From positions 970,501-1,034,500 of the forward strand of contig NZ_CP091037.1 of NCBI RefSeq assembly GCF_021534965.1: a stretch of DNA of 64,000 nt. The letters run 5' to 3'. Numbering within the stretch: the first letter of the stretch is position 1; the number at the start of each line of letters is the position of its first letter. Below, one piece after another: positions 44,096 to 52,208 of this stretch. Position numbers and translations under genes: made by a program. The notes under the pieces are model-generated. The model made no database searches and was not told where the DNA came from. It saw only the letters and a program-made list of their open reading frames with translations. Origin of the DNA: Muricauda sp. SCSIO 65647 (GTDB taxonomy: Bacteria; Bacteroidota; Bacteroidia; Flavobacteriales; Flavobacteriaceae).

Positions 44096-44802
44096 TCCAT
44101 ATAGAGAACCTCCATAAAAAATTCGGAAAGAACCAAGTACTGTCTGGTGTCGACCTCAACATAGAGAATGGTGGTATCTATGCCATATTGGGGCCCAACG
44201 GATCGGGCAAGACCACACTCATCAAAAGCATTCTCGGAATGGTAATTCCGAATCAAGGGAATATTTCAGTACTTGACCAAAACGCCGTAAACAGCTGGAG
44301 ATATAGACAGCAAATCGATTATCTGCCACAGATCGCGAACTTTCCGAGCAACATAAGGGTCAAAGAACTGGTTCGCATGATCAAAGACCTACGTCAAAAA
44401 GACAGCAGTGAAAAAAAACTGATAGAGCTGTTCAAATTAGAACCTTTTCTGAACAAAAAACTGGGCACACTCTCGGGGGGTACCAAGCAAAAGGTCAACC
44501 TTGTGCTCACCTTTATGTTCGACAGCCCTTTGATGATATTGGACGAGCCCACCACAGGCCTAGATCCAGCGTCACTGATCCAGTTGAAAAAATTGATTCA
44601 AGAAGAAAAGGCCAATGGCAAAACTTTATTGATCACCACCCATATCATGCAGTTTGTAGAAGAGGTGGCCGATGAAGTCATCTATTTGCTTGAAGGCCAA
44701 ATATTCTTTAAGGGTACCATAGATGCCCTGATGAAAAAAACAGGGCAAACCGATGTTGAACATGCCATTGCGGCCATTGCAACCGAGACCAGCGATGTTT
44801 AA
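44092..44802 (+). CDS. nosF: NosF ABC transporter ATPase
   Basis: A 236-residue ATPase with Walker A GPNGSGKTTLIKS near residue 36, Q-loop in DYLPQIANF, signature LSGGTKQKV near 128 and Walker B LMILDEPTTGLDP. The H-loop is in LLITTHIM. It powers the NosDFY complex that delivers copper, or by another view a sulfur species, to NosZ. The final eight bases overlap the start of nosY. Confidence 0.96.
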   Translation: MIHIENLHKKFGKNQVLSGVDLNIENGGIYAILGPNGSGKTTLIKSILGMVIPNQGNISVLDQNAVNSWRYRQQIDYLPQIANFPSNIRVKELVRMIKDLRQKDSSEKKLIELFKLEPFLNKKLGTLSGGTKQKVNLVLTFMFDSPLMILDEPTTGLDPASLIQLKKLIQEEKANGKTLLITTHIMQFVEEVADEVIYLLEGQIFFKGTIDALMKKTGQTDVEHAIAAIATETSDV

Positions 44803-45577
44803 AATATTAAAATACAGTTTTTATGACCTTATGCGCAGTCGATGGAGCTACGTATACTTTCTCTTTTACCTGGCACTTGGGTTTGTACTTCTATTTTTGA
44901 ACAATGACCTCTCAAAGGCCGTCATTACCCTAATGAACGTCATTGTTGTGTTGGTGCCCCTAATCGGAACCATCTTCGGGGTCATGTACTATTATAACTC
45001 CAAAGAATTTACTGAATTGTTGTTGGCACAGCCCTTAAAACGTTCGACCATCTTTTTGGGGCAGTATTTTGGAGTCGCAGGATCTCTGACCTTAAGTTTG
45101 GTACTGGGGCTGGGTATTCCATTTATCCTCTACGGGCTCTTCAGAAGCGATGCCATTTTCAATTTTGTGCTTCTTTTGGTCATTGGTGCCTTCTTAACAC
45201 TGATCTTCACAGCTTTGGCGTTCAATATCGCACTTTCAAACGAAAACAAGATCAAGGGTTTTGGGTATGCCGTATTGCTCTGGTTGTTCTTGGCCGTAAT
45301 CTATGATGGGCTGTTTTTACTGTCGCTCATTATTTTTGAGGAATATCCTTTGGATACCTTTTCTTTGGCCGCAACCATGTTCAACCCAATTGACCTATCG
45401 CGTACCCTGATCTTGCTCAAATTGGACATTTCCGCACTATTGGGCTATACCGGTGCCGTATTCAAGAAATTCTTTGGCACCAATCTAGGCCTTATCATAT
45501 CATTGGCGGTCTTATTGCTATGGACAGTGCTCCCCATACAACGATTGACTTTTAAGGCCAAAAGAAAGGATTTCTAA
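44795..45577 (+). CDS. nosY: NosY ABC transporter membrane protein
   Basis: The start at MFKILKYSFYDLMRSRW (260 residues) overlaps the end of nosF by eight bases; earlier codons only repeat nosF sequence. There are six membrane segments, including LYLALGFVLLFL, VLVPLIGTIFGVMYYY, LTLSLVLGLGIPF and the final LIISLAVLLLWTVL. The family mark YYNSKEFTELLLAQPLKRSTIFLGQY is the coupling helix region. It is the permease of NosDFY and the last gene of the nos operon. A region with FNR box G follows. Confidence 0.95.
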   Translation: MFKILKYSFYDLMRSRWSYVYFLFYLALGFVLLFLNNDLSKAVITLMNVIVVLVPLIGTIFGVMYYYNSKEFTELLLAQPLKRSTIFLGQYFGVAGSLTLSLVLGLGIPFILYGLFRSDAIFNFVLLLVIGAFLTLIFTALAFNIALSNENKIKGFGYAVLLWLFLAVIYDGLFLLSLIIFEEYPLDTFSLAATMFNPIDLSRTLILLKLDISALLGYTGAVFKKFFGTNLGLIISLAVLLLWTVLPIQRLTFKAKRKDF

Positions 45578-45608
45578 CAACCTATATCCAAACCATCCAC
45601 CCAAACCC

Positions 45609-45650
45609 TGACATTTGTCATAGTTATAACAGATATATGGTAATAACTTG
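45609..45650 (+). promoter_or_regulatory. FNR-type box G (CBS-protein gene)
   Basis: Box TGACATTTGTCA at 45609-45620, identical to D1. At the standard distance lies a shortened -7 TAACTTG (45644-45650). Leader about 21 bases. Confidence 0.62.
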
Positions 45651-45676
45651 AAATTGGAAATACAAAATCCAGCGTC

Positions 45677-46096
45677 ATGAAAAAAAGAGTCCCGGTTTCC
45701 CAGATAATGACAAAGAACGTGGTAACGATAAGTGTAACCGATGATTTGGTCACCGCTGAAGAACTCTTCAAAAAACATCGTATTCGACATATCCCCGTAA
45801 AATCGGGTAACGAAGTACAGGGCATGTTAAGTTATACAGACCTTATGCGTATCAGTTTTGCTGATGCCATTGATGAGCACGAGCAAGAAGTCGATACCAT
45901 GGTGTACAACATGTTCACGATTGAACAGGTCATGGCAAAAAACGTGATTAGTGTCACATCAAATACCACGGTACAAGACACCGCTAGATTTTTGGCACAA
46001 AGAGATTTTCATGCACTGCCCGTTATCGATGACGGAAAACTCGTAGGTATAGTCACCACCACAGATTTGATCAACTATCTGTTGCAGCAATATTAG
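45677..46096 (+). CDS. Stand-alone CBS-pair protein
   Basis: A 139-residue protein made only of two CBS modules: VSQIMTKNVVTISVTDDLVTAEELF...IRHIPVKSGNEVQGMLSYTDLMR at 7-60 and VMAKNVISVTSNTTVQDTARFLA...HALPVIDDGKLVGIVTTTDLINYL at 82-136. Such proteins bind AMP/ATP-like ligands and sense energy state. It stands after nosY behind its own FNR-type box. The same module type ends the GCS2 ligase, also box-regulated. It converges with the ClbS-like gene, overlapping by four bases. Partner protein not identifiable. Confidence 0.9.
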   Translation: MKKRVPVSQIMTKNVVTISVTDDLVTAEELFKKHRIRHIPVKSGNEVQGMLSYTDLMRISFADAIDEHEQEVDTMVYNMFTIEQVMAKNVISVTSNTTVQDTARFLAQRDFHALPVIDDGKLVGIVTTTDLINYLLQQY

Positions 46097-46590
46097 CTTT
46101 TGGCTTTTTTGATGAGTTTCAATGCCCAATCATAGTGACTTGATGTGGCTGAAATTAGGTAAGCCCCTAAAGAAGTACTGCCCGTCCACCCATATTTCTT
46201 CTTGGTGAACAATTCTTCATCAGAATGACTTTCGATAATATTGAAAACCTCGCCAAATGAACTTTTCAACAGGGATTTTACCTTTTCCAAATCTGTATTT
46301 GAATATCTTTTTTGAATTTCTTTGTTAAGCTCAGGAAGCGTTTTCCATGTATATCCCTTAGCTGGCATTTCAGGTTTAACACCTGTTATGCCTATTCTGT
46401 ACCACTCTAAGAACATAAGATGCCAATGATGCAGGTGTGCCAATACATCTCTGATGTTACGGTTTAAGGTTCCCTTGGGAAATTCCCTCAGCTGTTCTTC
46501 TTTTGGGCAATCTTCAACATAGACCTCAAGCCGTTCAAAGTTGGCATGTGCGAGTCTTAACAATTCATCTTTTGTCTTTGGCCTAGGCAT
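46093..46590 (-). CDS. ClbS/DfsB-family four-helix bundle protein
   Basis: I start at MPRPKTKDELLRLAHANFERL, the family N-terminus (165 residues). The region of ClbS-like sequences RDVLAHLHHWHLMFLEWYRIG is near residue 60, and the C-terminal TGSTSLGAYLISATSSHYDWALKLIKKAK is a hallmark of DUF1706/ClbS. ClbS of Escherichia coli protects against colibactin as a cyclopropane hydrolase, but most family members are unstudied and no toxin cluster is here. It overlaps the upstream gene by eight bases, hence one transcript with the pyruvate-kinase-like gene. Confidence 0.85.
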   Translation of the reverse strand: MPRPKTKDELLRLAHANFERLEVYVEDCPKEEQLREFPKGTLNRNIRDVLAHLHHWHLMFLEWYRIGITGVKPEMPAKGYTWKTLPELNKEIQKRYSNTDLEKVKSLLKSSFGEVFNIIESHSDEELFTKKKYGWTGSTSLGAYLISATSSHYDWALKLIKKAKS

Positions 46591-48079
46591 AAGTGGTGTA
46601 GTTTTTTGCCACATTTAGTGCACGTAGCGACGCTTTCTTTTTTGATACATGGGCATTCATCTTGCGCAAGATATTTTTCAACATTTTGATGGCATCAAGA
46701 ATATAGGGCCCTTTATTGAGCATTACACATTCTGCCCTGGCCCCTCGGGCCGCATCGCTGATTTCTGCTCGTGTTGGAATACCCTTTTTGGCAAGTGTTT
46801 CCAAGACCTGGGTAGCCCAGATCACGGGTACATGGGCCGCTTCACAAAGCCATAGCAACTCATCTTGTACCTCTGAAATACGCTCAAATCCCAATTCAAC
46901 GGCTAAATCTCCCCTGGCGATCATCACGCCTATTCTAGGTCGGTGCATCCCCTGAAAAAGAATCTCGGGCAAGTTTTCAAAAGCCTCTCTATTCTCAATC
47001 TTAAAGACCACTCCGAGGTCAACAGCCCCGATTTGGTCAAGTCGATCATATAGATATTGCACATCATTACGTGACCGTACAAATGAATACCCTATAATAT
47101 CAGCATTGGCACAGGCAAATGGCAGCAATTTTTCGTCTACATCGGTAAGTGCCGGTAAATTGAGTTTTGTATCGGGCAAATTGATACCTTTCTCACGGCC
47201 CAATTTCTTCTTGTAGCATTCGTCAAGCAGTACTTCGGCCGAATCTTCTGTTTTTGAGATTATATGCCCTTTGATCACCCCATCATCAAAAAAAATACGA
47301 TCGCCCAACTTGACGTCATCGATAATCTGCGGCTGCAGTACTTCAACAACCAAGTTATCTCCATTCTGCACGTCAACAAAAGGCAAATTATTGGACTTTC
47401 TTAAAACAAGGGTTTGGCCCTTCTCAATTTTTGCTTTGCTTTTCGGTTTGCTCTTTTTTGTCAGATCAAAAATTCTACCTACCCTTATTTTTGGTCCACT
47501 GAGATCGATATAGATTTTTATTTTTCTTCGGCGTTCTTTATTGATCTGCTGTAGGTTTTGGATCATCTTTGTCCATTCTTCGATAGTACCATGGCTCAAA
47601 TTGATACGGGCAATGTCCATTCCCTTTTGCACCATGGCCCTAAGCAGTTTTTGGTCTGTAGCCGCCTCTGATGGCAAGGTCACCATAATTTGTGCCCTAT
47701 GCTTTTTTCTGCCGTGACCGAACAGTTCGTTAGCATGCTTCTTTATCAACTTCTTGCTTTGCTGATAGCCCAAAGGGGTATATTTTTCAATATCATTTAC
47801 CGCCTTTCCTTGTAGCACCCTCAGGTTTTTGATAACACTTATCAGGTTAGCGTGTACATACCCCTCAACTGTTCGCAATGAAGATATGCCCAATTCTGAA
47901 AGCTTGTCATGATACCTTCGAAGATCATGGCTGCGAAGCACAAGATATTTATAGAGGTTTTTGGCGCTCGGAGCATAGTTCTTATGGACATTTGCTGAAA
48001 TCAGGTCTGCAAAGGGGTCTACTCGAGCCAATTCCTCAAGAATTTCGGTCAATTCTTCTTCTAACTGCCGTATGCCCAT
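46583..48079 (-). CDS. Pyruvate-kinase-like protein without the C-terminal domain
   Basis: A 498-residue protein. The first ~135 residues are a helical extension not present in ordinary pyruvate kinases (ELTEILEELARVDPF..., LSELGISSLRTVEGYVHANLISV). Then the PK barrel and B domain follow: MVTLPSEAATDQ, GMDIARINLSHGT, IYIDLSGPKIRVG, KIENREAFENLPEIL with the catalytic lysine, and MIARGDLAVELGFE. ATQVLETLAKKGIPTRAEISDAA completes it. The allosteric C-terminal domain is absent; it stops after MLNKGPYILDAIKMLKNIL. The phosphate/ADP site loops look kept. Activity and substrate are open. Confidence 0.85.
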   Translation of the reverse strand: MGIRQLEEELTEILEELARVDPFADLISANVHKNYAPSAKNLYKYLVLRSHDLRRYHDKLSELGISSLRTVEGYVHANLISVIKNLRVLQGKAVNDIEKYTPLGYQQSKKLIKKHANELFGHGRKKHRAQIMVTLPSEAATDQKLLRAMVQKGMDIARINLSHGTIEEWTKMIQNLQQINKERRRKIKIYIDLSGPKIRVGRIFDLTKKSKPKSKAKIEKGQTLVLRKSNNLPFVDVQNGDNLVVEVLQPQIIDDVKLGDRIFFDDGVIKGHIISKTEDSAEVLLDECYKKKLGREKGINLPDTKLNLPALTDVDEKLLPFACANADIIGYSFVRSRNDVQYLYDRLDQIGAVDLGVVFKIENREAFENLPEILFQGMHRPRIGVMIARGDLAVELGFERISEVQDELLWLCEAAHVPVIWATQVLETLAKKGIPTRAEISDAARGARAECVMLNKGPYILDAIKMLKNILRKMNAHVSKKKASLRALNVAKNYTTYA

Positions 48080-48126
48080 TGCAAAGACTTTATCAAATCA
48101 AAACTTCAGCAATATCAAATAGTATA

Positions 48127-49401
48127 TCAGCTACCGCCATTAAAACGCACATAGGCCGCCTCTTTCAATGCTTCTTGATGATCAGGATGGGCAATCGAAA
48201 TCAAGGCTTTTGCACGCTGTTTAAGGTTTTTTCCATAGAGATTCACCACTCCATATTCAGTGGCCACATAATGTACGTGGGCACGTGTGGTGGTGACGCC
48301 GGCTCCTTGCTTTAAAAAGGGCACTATTTTCGAAACACCTTTATTGGTCGCCGATGATATGGCAAAAATCGGCTTGCCTCCTTCTGAAAGCGATGCGCCT
48401 CGAATAAAATCCATTTGACCACCGACACCAGAGAACTGGTAACTTCCGATGGTATCGGCACATACCTGACCTGTGAGATCAATCTCTATGGCACTGTTGA
48501 TGGCCGTCACTTTTGGGTTTCTTCGAATTCGGGCAGTATCATTGGTGTAACCAGAATCCCTAAAATCACAGATCGGGTTATCGTCTATAAAATCATATAG
48601 TTTTCTAGAGCCCACGGCAAAACAGCTGTTGATTTTACCCCTTTTGACCGCTTTTAGCTTGCCGGTGATCACCCCACTTTCCAATAACGGCAACACGCCA
48701 TCTGAAAACATCTCAGTGTGAATGCCCAAATCTTTGTGGTTGTTCAGGTTAGACAACACTGCATTCGGTATATTGCCTATGCCCATCTGCAGGGTGGCCC
48801 CATCTTCAATAAGCGAGGCTACATTGGCCCCTATCTTATGGTCCAGTTCAGAGATTTCTGTGGGATTGTGTTCATGTATGGGTCGATTCACCTCAACCGC
48901 ACATTCTATCTCATCGATATGAACAATACCCGTACCGTGGGTTCTAGGCACATAGGGATTGATCTGTGCAATAATCTTTTTGGCGGTTCTTACGGCCGGA
49001 AGCGCTATATCTACCGATACCCCCAACGAGCAATATCCATGTACATCGGGCACGGAAACCTGAACTATCGCCACATCTATGGGCAAATATTCAGACCTGA
49101 ACAATCGGGGAATCTCACTTAAGAATATGGGAATATAATCGGCCTTCATTGTATTGACGCTTTTTCTCACATTGCCCCCCACAAAGCAAGAATTTAAATG
49201 AAAGCTGTTGCTATAGGGTTCTTGCGTATATTTCGCATCACCCTCGGTATGTATGGAAATAATCTCTACATTTTCAAGCTCTGCATGCCTTTCACATAGT
49301 GCATCAATAAGTTCATTTGGCGTCATGGCCGCCCCTTGAATAAAGACACGGTCACCTGATTTTACGGTTTTTACTGTTTCTTCTGCTGTTGTAATTCGCA
49401 T
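48127..49401 (-). CDS. Acetyl-CoA hydrolase/CoA-transferase family protein
   Basis: A 424-residue member of the Cat1/4-hydroxybutyrate CoA-transferase family. The catalytic glutamate is in INSAIEIDLTGQVCADTIG near residue 265. The CoA-contact block YQFSGVGGQMDFIRGASLSEGGK comes after it, and the early VFIQGAAMTPNELIDAL and TGIVHIDEI are conserved. It moves CoA between acyl acids, probably with acetate or a short-chain acid. The gene lies 47 bases before the pyruvate-kinase-like gene in the same direction, which suggests a joint role around pyruvate/acetate, as an inference. A short palindromic repeat lies upstream. Confidence 0.9.
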   Translation of the reverse strand: MRITTAEETVKTVKSGDRVFIQGAAMTPNELIDALCERHAELENVEIISIHTEGDAKYTQEPYSNSFHLNSCFVGGNVRKSVNTMKADYIPIFLSEIPRLFRSEYLPIDVAIVQVSVPDVHGYCSLGVSVDIALPAVRTAKKIIAQINPYVPRTHGTGIVHIDEIECAVEVNRPIHEHNPTEISELDHKIGANVASLIEDGATLQMGIGNIPNAVLSNLNNHKDLGIHTEMFSDGVLPLLESGVITGKLKAVKRGKINSCFAVGSRKLYDFIDDNPICDFRDSGYTNDTARIRRNPKVTAINSAIEIDLTGQVCADTIGSYQFSGVGGQMDFIRGASLSEGGKPIFAISSATNKGVSKIVPFLKQGAGVTTTRAHVHYVATEYGVVNLYGKNLKQRAKALISIAHPDHQEALKEAAYVRFNGGS

Positions 49402-49421
49402 TGTACTCTATTTATTTTTCA

Positions 49422-49479
49422 TCATTCCACAAAAATGGAAATCCATCGGTGATATGGACTCTTGCTTTCGCAGGAATGA
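49422..49479. repeat. Imperfect palindromic repeat element (58 bp)
   Basis: Outer arms TCATTCC / GGAATGA enclose further pairing (TCCAT...ATGGA) and the phrase CTTTCGCAGGAATGAC. This pattern resembles the dispersed palindromes with core ATTCCTGCGAAAGCAGGAAT seen in many genomes. It lies in the gap before the CoA-transferase gene. Only one copy is seen in the window, so dispersal cannot be shown here. Confidence 0.5.
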
Positions 49480-49502
49480 CAGTAGTTGTCAAATTCAAAT
49501 TT

Positions 49503-50213
49503 TCAAGGTTGATGGCACTCCATTTCTGCAGATACCATATGCGTGTGTACCGGTTTTGGCGATACGTATGGAATGCCCAAGCCCAGCCCCCTTAGAATGA
49601 ACAATGTTCCGATAAGTATCACAAAAACTGGAATCAATTTCTGAATCTTGGCCTTCATCGGGGCTTTCAACCATCCCCCGACGTATACCGCTGTGGTCAT
49701 CAATGGAATGGTTCCTAAACCAAACAGTGCCATATAGCCTACCCCTTGTATAGCATCACCAAGGGCAATGGCCCCTAACAGTGCCATATACACAAGTCCA
49801 CATGGTAGAAATCCATTCAAAAAGCCGATGGTAAGAAAAGTGTCGGGCGTTCTCTTTTTAAGTGCCTGGCCCAGTTTTGACTTCACACTTCCCAAAAACG
49901 TATATATCGGTTTGGCCAGGCTATACTTTTTGAAATACCTGCCGGGCACCAAAACCAAAAGTATCATGATGGCGCCAATTAAAATTGAAAGCTTTTGCTG
50001 TACCCCAAAAAGATAGAGCCCCTTGCCCACAAGACCAAACGCAAACCCCATTAGGGCATAGGCCAATATCCTCCCAAAATGATACATGGAAAGTTGCACT
50101 GCTTTTTTGACCTCGTTTCCCCTATCCAAAGGCAGCATAAAGGCGATAGGGCCGCACATACCCAAGCAGTGCAGGCTCCCTAAAAGTCCTAATATGGCCG
50201 CTGATAGCATCAT
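49503..50213 (-). CDS. SafE/DsbD_2-like membrane protein, cbb3-associated
   Basis: A 236-residue protein with six to seven membrane segments and the family start LGLLGSLHCLGMCGPIAFML. The H-C-x2-M-C motif could bind copper. LNGFLPCGLVYMALLGAIALGD in the second half repeats the pattern. In many Bacteroidetes this sulfite-exporter TauE/SafE-annotated protein ends the cco cluster and is thought to aid copper loading. The C-terminal PVHTHMVSAEMECHQ is rich in His/Met/Cys, again fitting copper. It is two bases after ccoH. Confidence 0.88.
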   Translation of the reverse strand: MMLSAAILGLLGSLHCLGMCGPIAFMLPLDRGNEVKKAVQLSMYHFGRILAYALMGFAFGLVGKGLYLFGVQQKLSILIGAIMILLVLVPGRYFKKYSLAKPIYTFLGSVKSKLGQALKKRTPDTFLTIGFLNGFLPCGLVYMALLGAIALGDAIQGVGYMALFGLGTIPLMTTAVYVGGWLKAPMKAKIQKLIPVFVILIGTLFILRGLGLGIPYVSPKPVHTHMVSAEMECHQP

Positions 50214-50215
50214 AC

Positions 50216-50662
50216 TCAGTAATTCAGCTTTTCTTTGTGCAAAAAGGATTTATTTTTGTGTTTCCATTGTACGGCAATGTCCCACCGACCGTCTAGCAGG
50301 CGATTGTCAGGTATGAGCAAATGTGTATTGGACAAACTTATAGGAAAGTTAAAATCCAAATGCCTGTTCGACGGTCTATAGAGGGACACTTTACCAGTAA
50401 TATCTTTAGGGTCAAATTGCTCAGGGAACCTTACCAAAAATCCATCGGTGGTTTTTTCGATTTCAAGCACCGCATCCATCCTTACCGCTTCATTCTCTTG
50501 ATCGATTTCTTCTTGATAGGCAAGTTCTTTTTTGTAATACTCATCGGTAACCAAATCATGATTGGCCCGATCATCGATGCTCATGCGTATTACGAAATAC
50601 ATGATAAAGGCAATAAAACCTATAAATGCCAGAACGATTGCCGTTCCCCAATTAATTCTCAT
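50216..50662 (-). CDS. ccoH: CcoH/FixH-type cbb3 assembly protein
   Basis: I use the methionine for MRINWGTAIVLAFIGFIAFIMYFV (148 residues), the family N-terminus; one four codons earlier exists. A single membrane segment is followed by a periplasmic Ig-like domain (LVRFPEQFDPKDITGKVSLYRPS, WDIAVQWKHKNKSFL). YKKELAYQEEIDQ is the recognisable FixH signature. CcoH assists stability and copper insertion of cbb3 oxidase. It lies in the ccoN-O-Q-P-G-H order. Confidence 0.93.
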   Translation of the reverse strand: MRINWGTAIVLAFIGFIAFIMYFVIRMSIDDRANHDLVTDEYYKKELAYQEEIDQENEAVRMDAVLEIEKTTDGFLVRFPEQFDPKDITGKVSLYRPSNRHLDFNFPISLSNTHLLIPDNRLLDGRWDIAVQWKHKNKSFLHKEKLNY

Positions 50663-50729
50663 ATTTTTTATCATTGTTGACGAAGTAAGCCAATCTCTCC
50701 GATACGATAGATCAACGCGTACCTCGCAA

Positions 50730-52145
50730 TTAATTATAACTTCTTGGCGCCAAAAATTGTGTCACCGTGGTTTCTATCAGTTCATTACCGCTGTATATGC
50801 CTATCTTCAATTTATCTTTGTCACCGTTCAGTGCCGAATTGTTGATTTCAATAAACAAAGTACCCTCTGCCAATGCCTCTGCAGGTACTAGAAAACTGTC
50901 TTGCGAAACCATGTTTATCGTACCATTGTGCGATAACAGTTTAAAATTGACATCGTCGATGTCTTTGGTCGTTTTGTTGACCAATTTGTAGGTATACACA
51001 TTGCTGATGATATTGTTTTCTTTTCGCTCATACAATTGCCCCGGTAACCTGAGAATATTGGCTTCAATTTCATTTCTGAGGAAAAGCATGCCCACCAACA
51101 CTCCTATCAAAATGGTCAATACCCCTGTATAACCTTTCATACGGGCCGTGAAGCGAAACTTTTTCTTATCGGTTATCTCTTGTTCGCTGGCATATCGAAT
51201 CAACCCTTTGGGCCTGTCGATACTCTCCATGATATGGTCGCACTCGTCAATACAGGCCGTACAGTTCACACATTCTAGTTGGGTACCATTGCGAATATCG
51301 ATACCTGTCGGGCATACATTGACACATTGAAAACAATCGATACAATCGCCATGGCCCAACGCATCACGGTCTTCATTCTTTCGGTATTTTTTTCTACCGT
51401 TTTCACTCTCACCCCGCTTGTGGTCATAAGCCACAACTATTGATTTATCATCAAGCAGAACGCCCTGCAAGCGACCGTATGGGCAGGCGATGATACAGAC
51501 CTGTTCCCTGAACCACGCAAAGACAAAATAGAATACCGCCGTAAATATCAACAACGATACCATGGTGCTCAAATGGGCCATCGGACCATCGGTGATGTAC
51601 CTGATCAGGGTATCACTGCTGATAAGATAGGCCAAGAAAACATTGGCGATCAAAAAGGAAATGATGAAAAAGATAACCCACTTCAACACCCTTTTCCTAA
51701 TTTTTTTTGCAGTCCAAGGCGCTTTATCAAGGCGCATCTGTGCCCCACGGTCACCATCGATCCAATACTCGATACGGCGAAAAACCATTTCCATAAAAAT
51801 GGTCTGGGGGCATATCCATCCACAGAAAATCCTTCCGAACGCCACGGTAAAAAGAGCGATGAATATGACCCCGATGATCATCGAAATGACGAACAGGTGA
51901 AAGTCTTGTGGCCAAAACGGAAATCCGAAGATATTGAAACGACGTTCCAGCACGTTGAACATCAAAAACTGATGACCGTTTATTTTTACAAATGGAGCGG
52001 CAAAGAGGAACCCCAATAGAAAATAGCTCACTAGCTTTCGATAGTCATAATATCGGCCGCTTGGTTTTTTAGGAAAAATCCATGCCCGTTTACCTTCAGC
52101 GGTCACTGTCGCTATTGAATCCCTAAAATTCTCTTCCATTTGCAA
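50730..52145 (-). CDS. ccoG: Cytochrome c oxidase accessory ferredoxin protein CcoG
   Basis: A 471-residue protein with five to six membrane segments, the polyferredoxin domain and an immunoglobulin-like C-terminal domain. Membrane-side CGWICPQTIFMEMVF, two 4Fe-4S binding sets CIDCFQCVNVCPTGID and CVNCTACIDECDHIM, and the mid CPYGRLQG are visible. CcoG is reported as a cupric reductase that supplies Cu(I) for cbb3 assembly. It is 64 bases after ccoP with a small hairpin (CTTTCCTCGATCGAGGAAAG, 52182-52201) between them. Confidence 0.95.
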   Translation of the reverse strand: MQMEENFRDSIATVTAEGKRAWIFPKKPSGRYYDYRKLVSYFLLGFLFAAPFVKINGHQFLMFNVLERRFNIFGFPFWPQDFHLFVISMIIGVIFIALFTVAFGRIFCGWICPQTIFMEMVFRRIEYWIDGDRGAQMRLDKAPWTAKKIRKRVLKWVIFFIISFLIANVFLAYLISSDTLIRYITDGPMAHLSTMVSLLIFTAVFYFVFAWFREQVCIIACPYGRLQGVLLDDKSIVVAYDHKRGESENGRKKYRKNEDRDALGHGDCIDCFQCVNVCPTGIDIRNGTQLECVNCTACIDECDHIMESIDRPKGLIRYASEQEITDKKKFRFTARMKGYTGVLTILIGVLVGMLFLRNEIEANILRLPGQLYERKENNIISNVYTYKLVNKTTKDIDDVNFKLLSHNGTINMVSQDSFLVPAEALAEGTLFIEINNSALNGDKDKLKIGIYSGNELIETTVTQFLAPRSYN

Positions 52146-52208
52146 TTTACGCGGTCGCCTTTGTCGGCCGCCCTTTTAAAGTCTTTCCTCGATCGAGGAA
52201 AGACATTT

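Noticed and set aside
49477-49491. TGACA-N5-TGTCA near the CoA-transferase gene as an FNR box
   Set aside because: The spacer between half sites is 5 bases instead of 2 and it overlaps the palindromic repeat; no -7 at the fixed distance.
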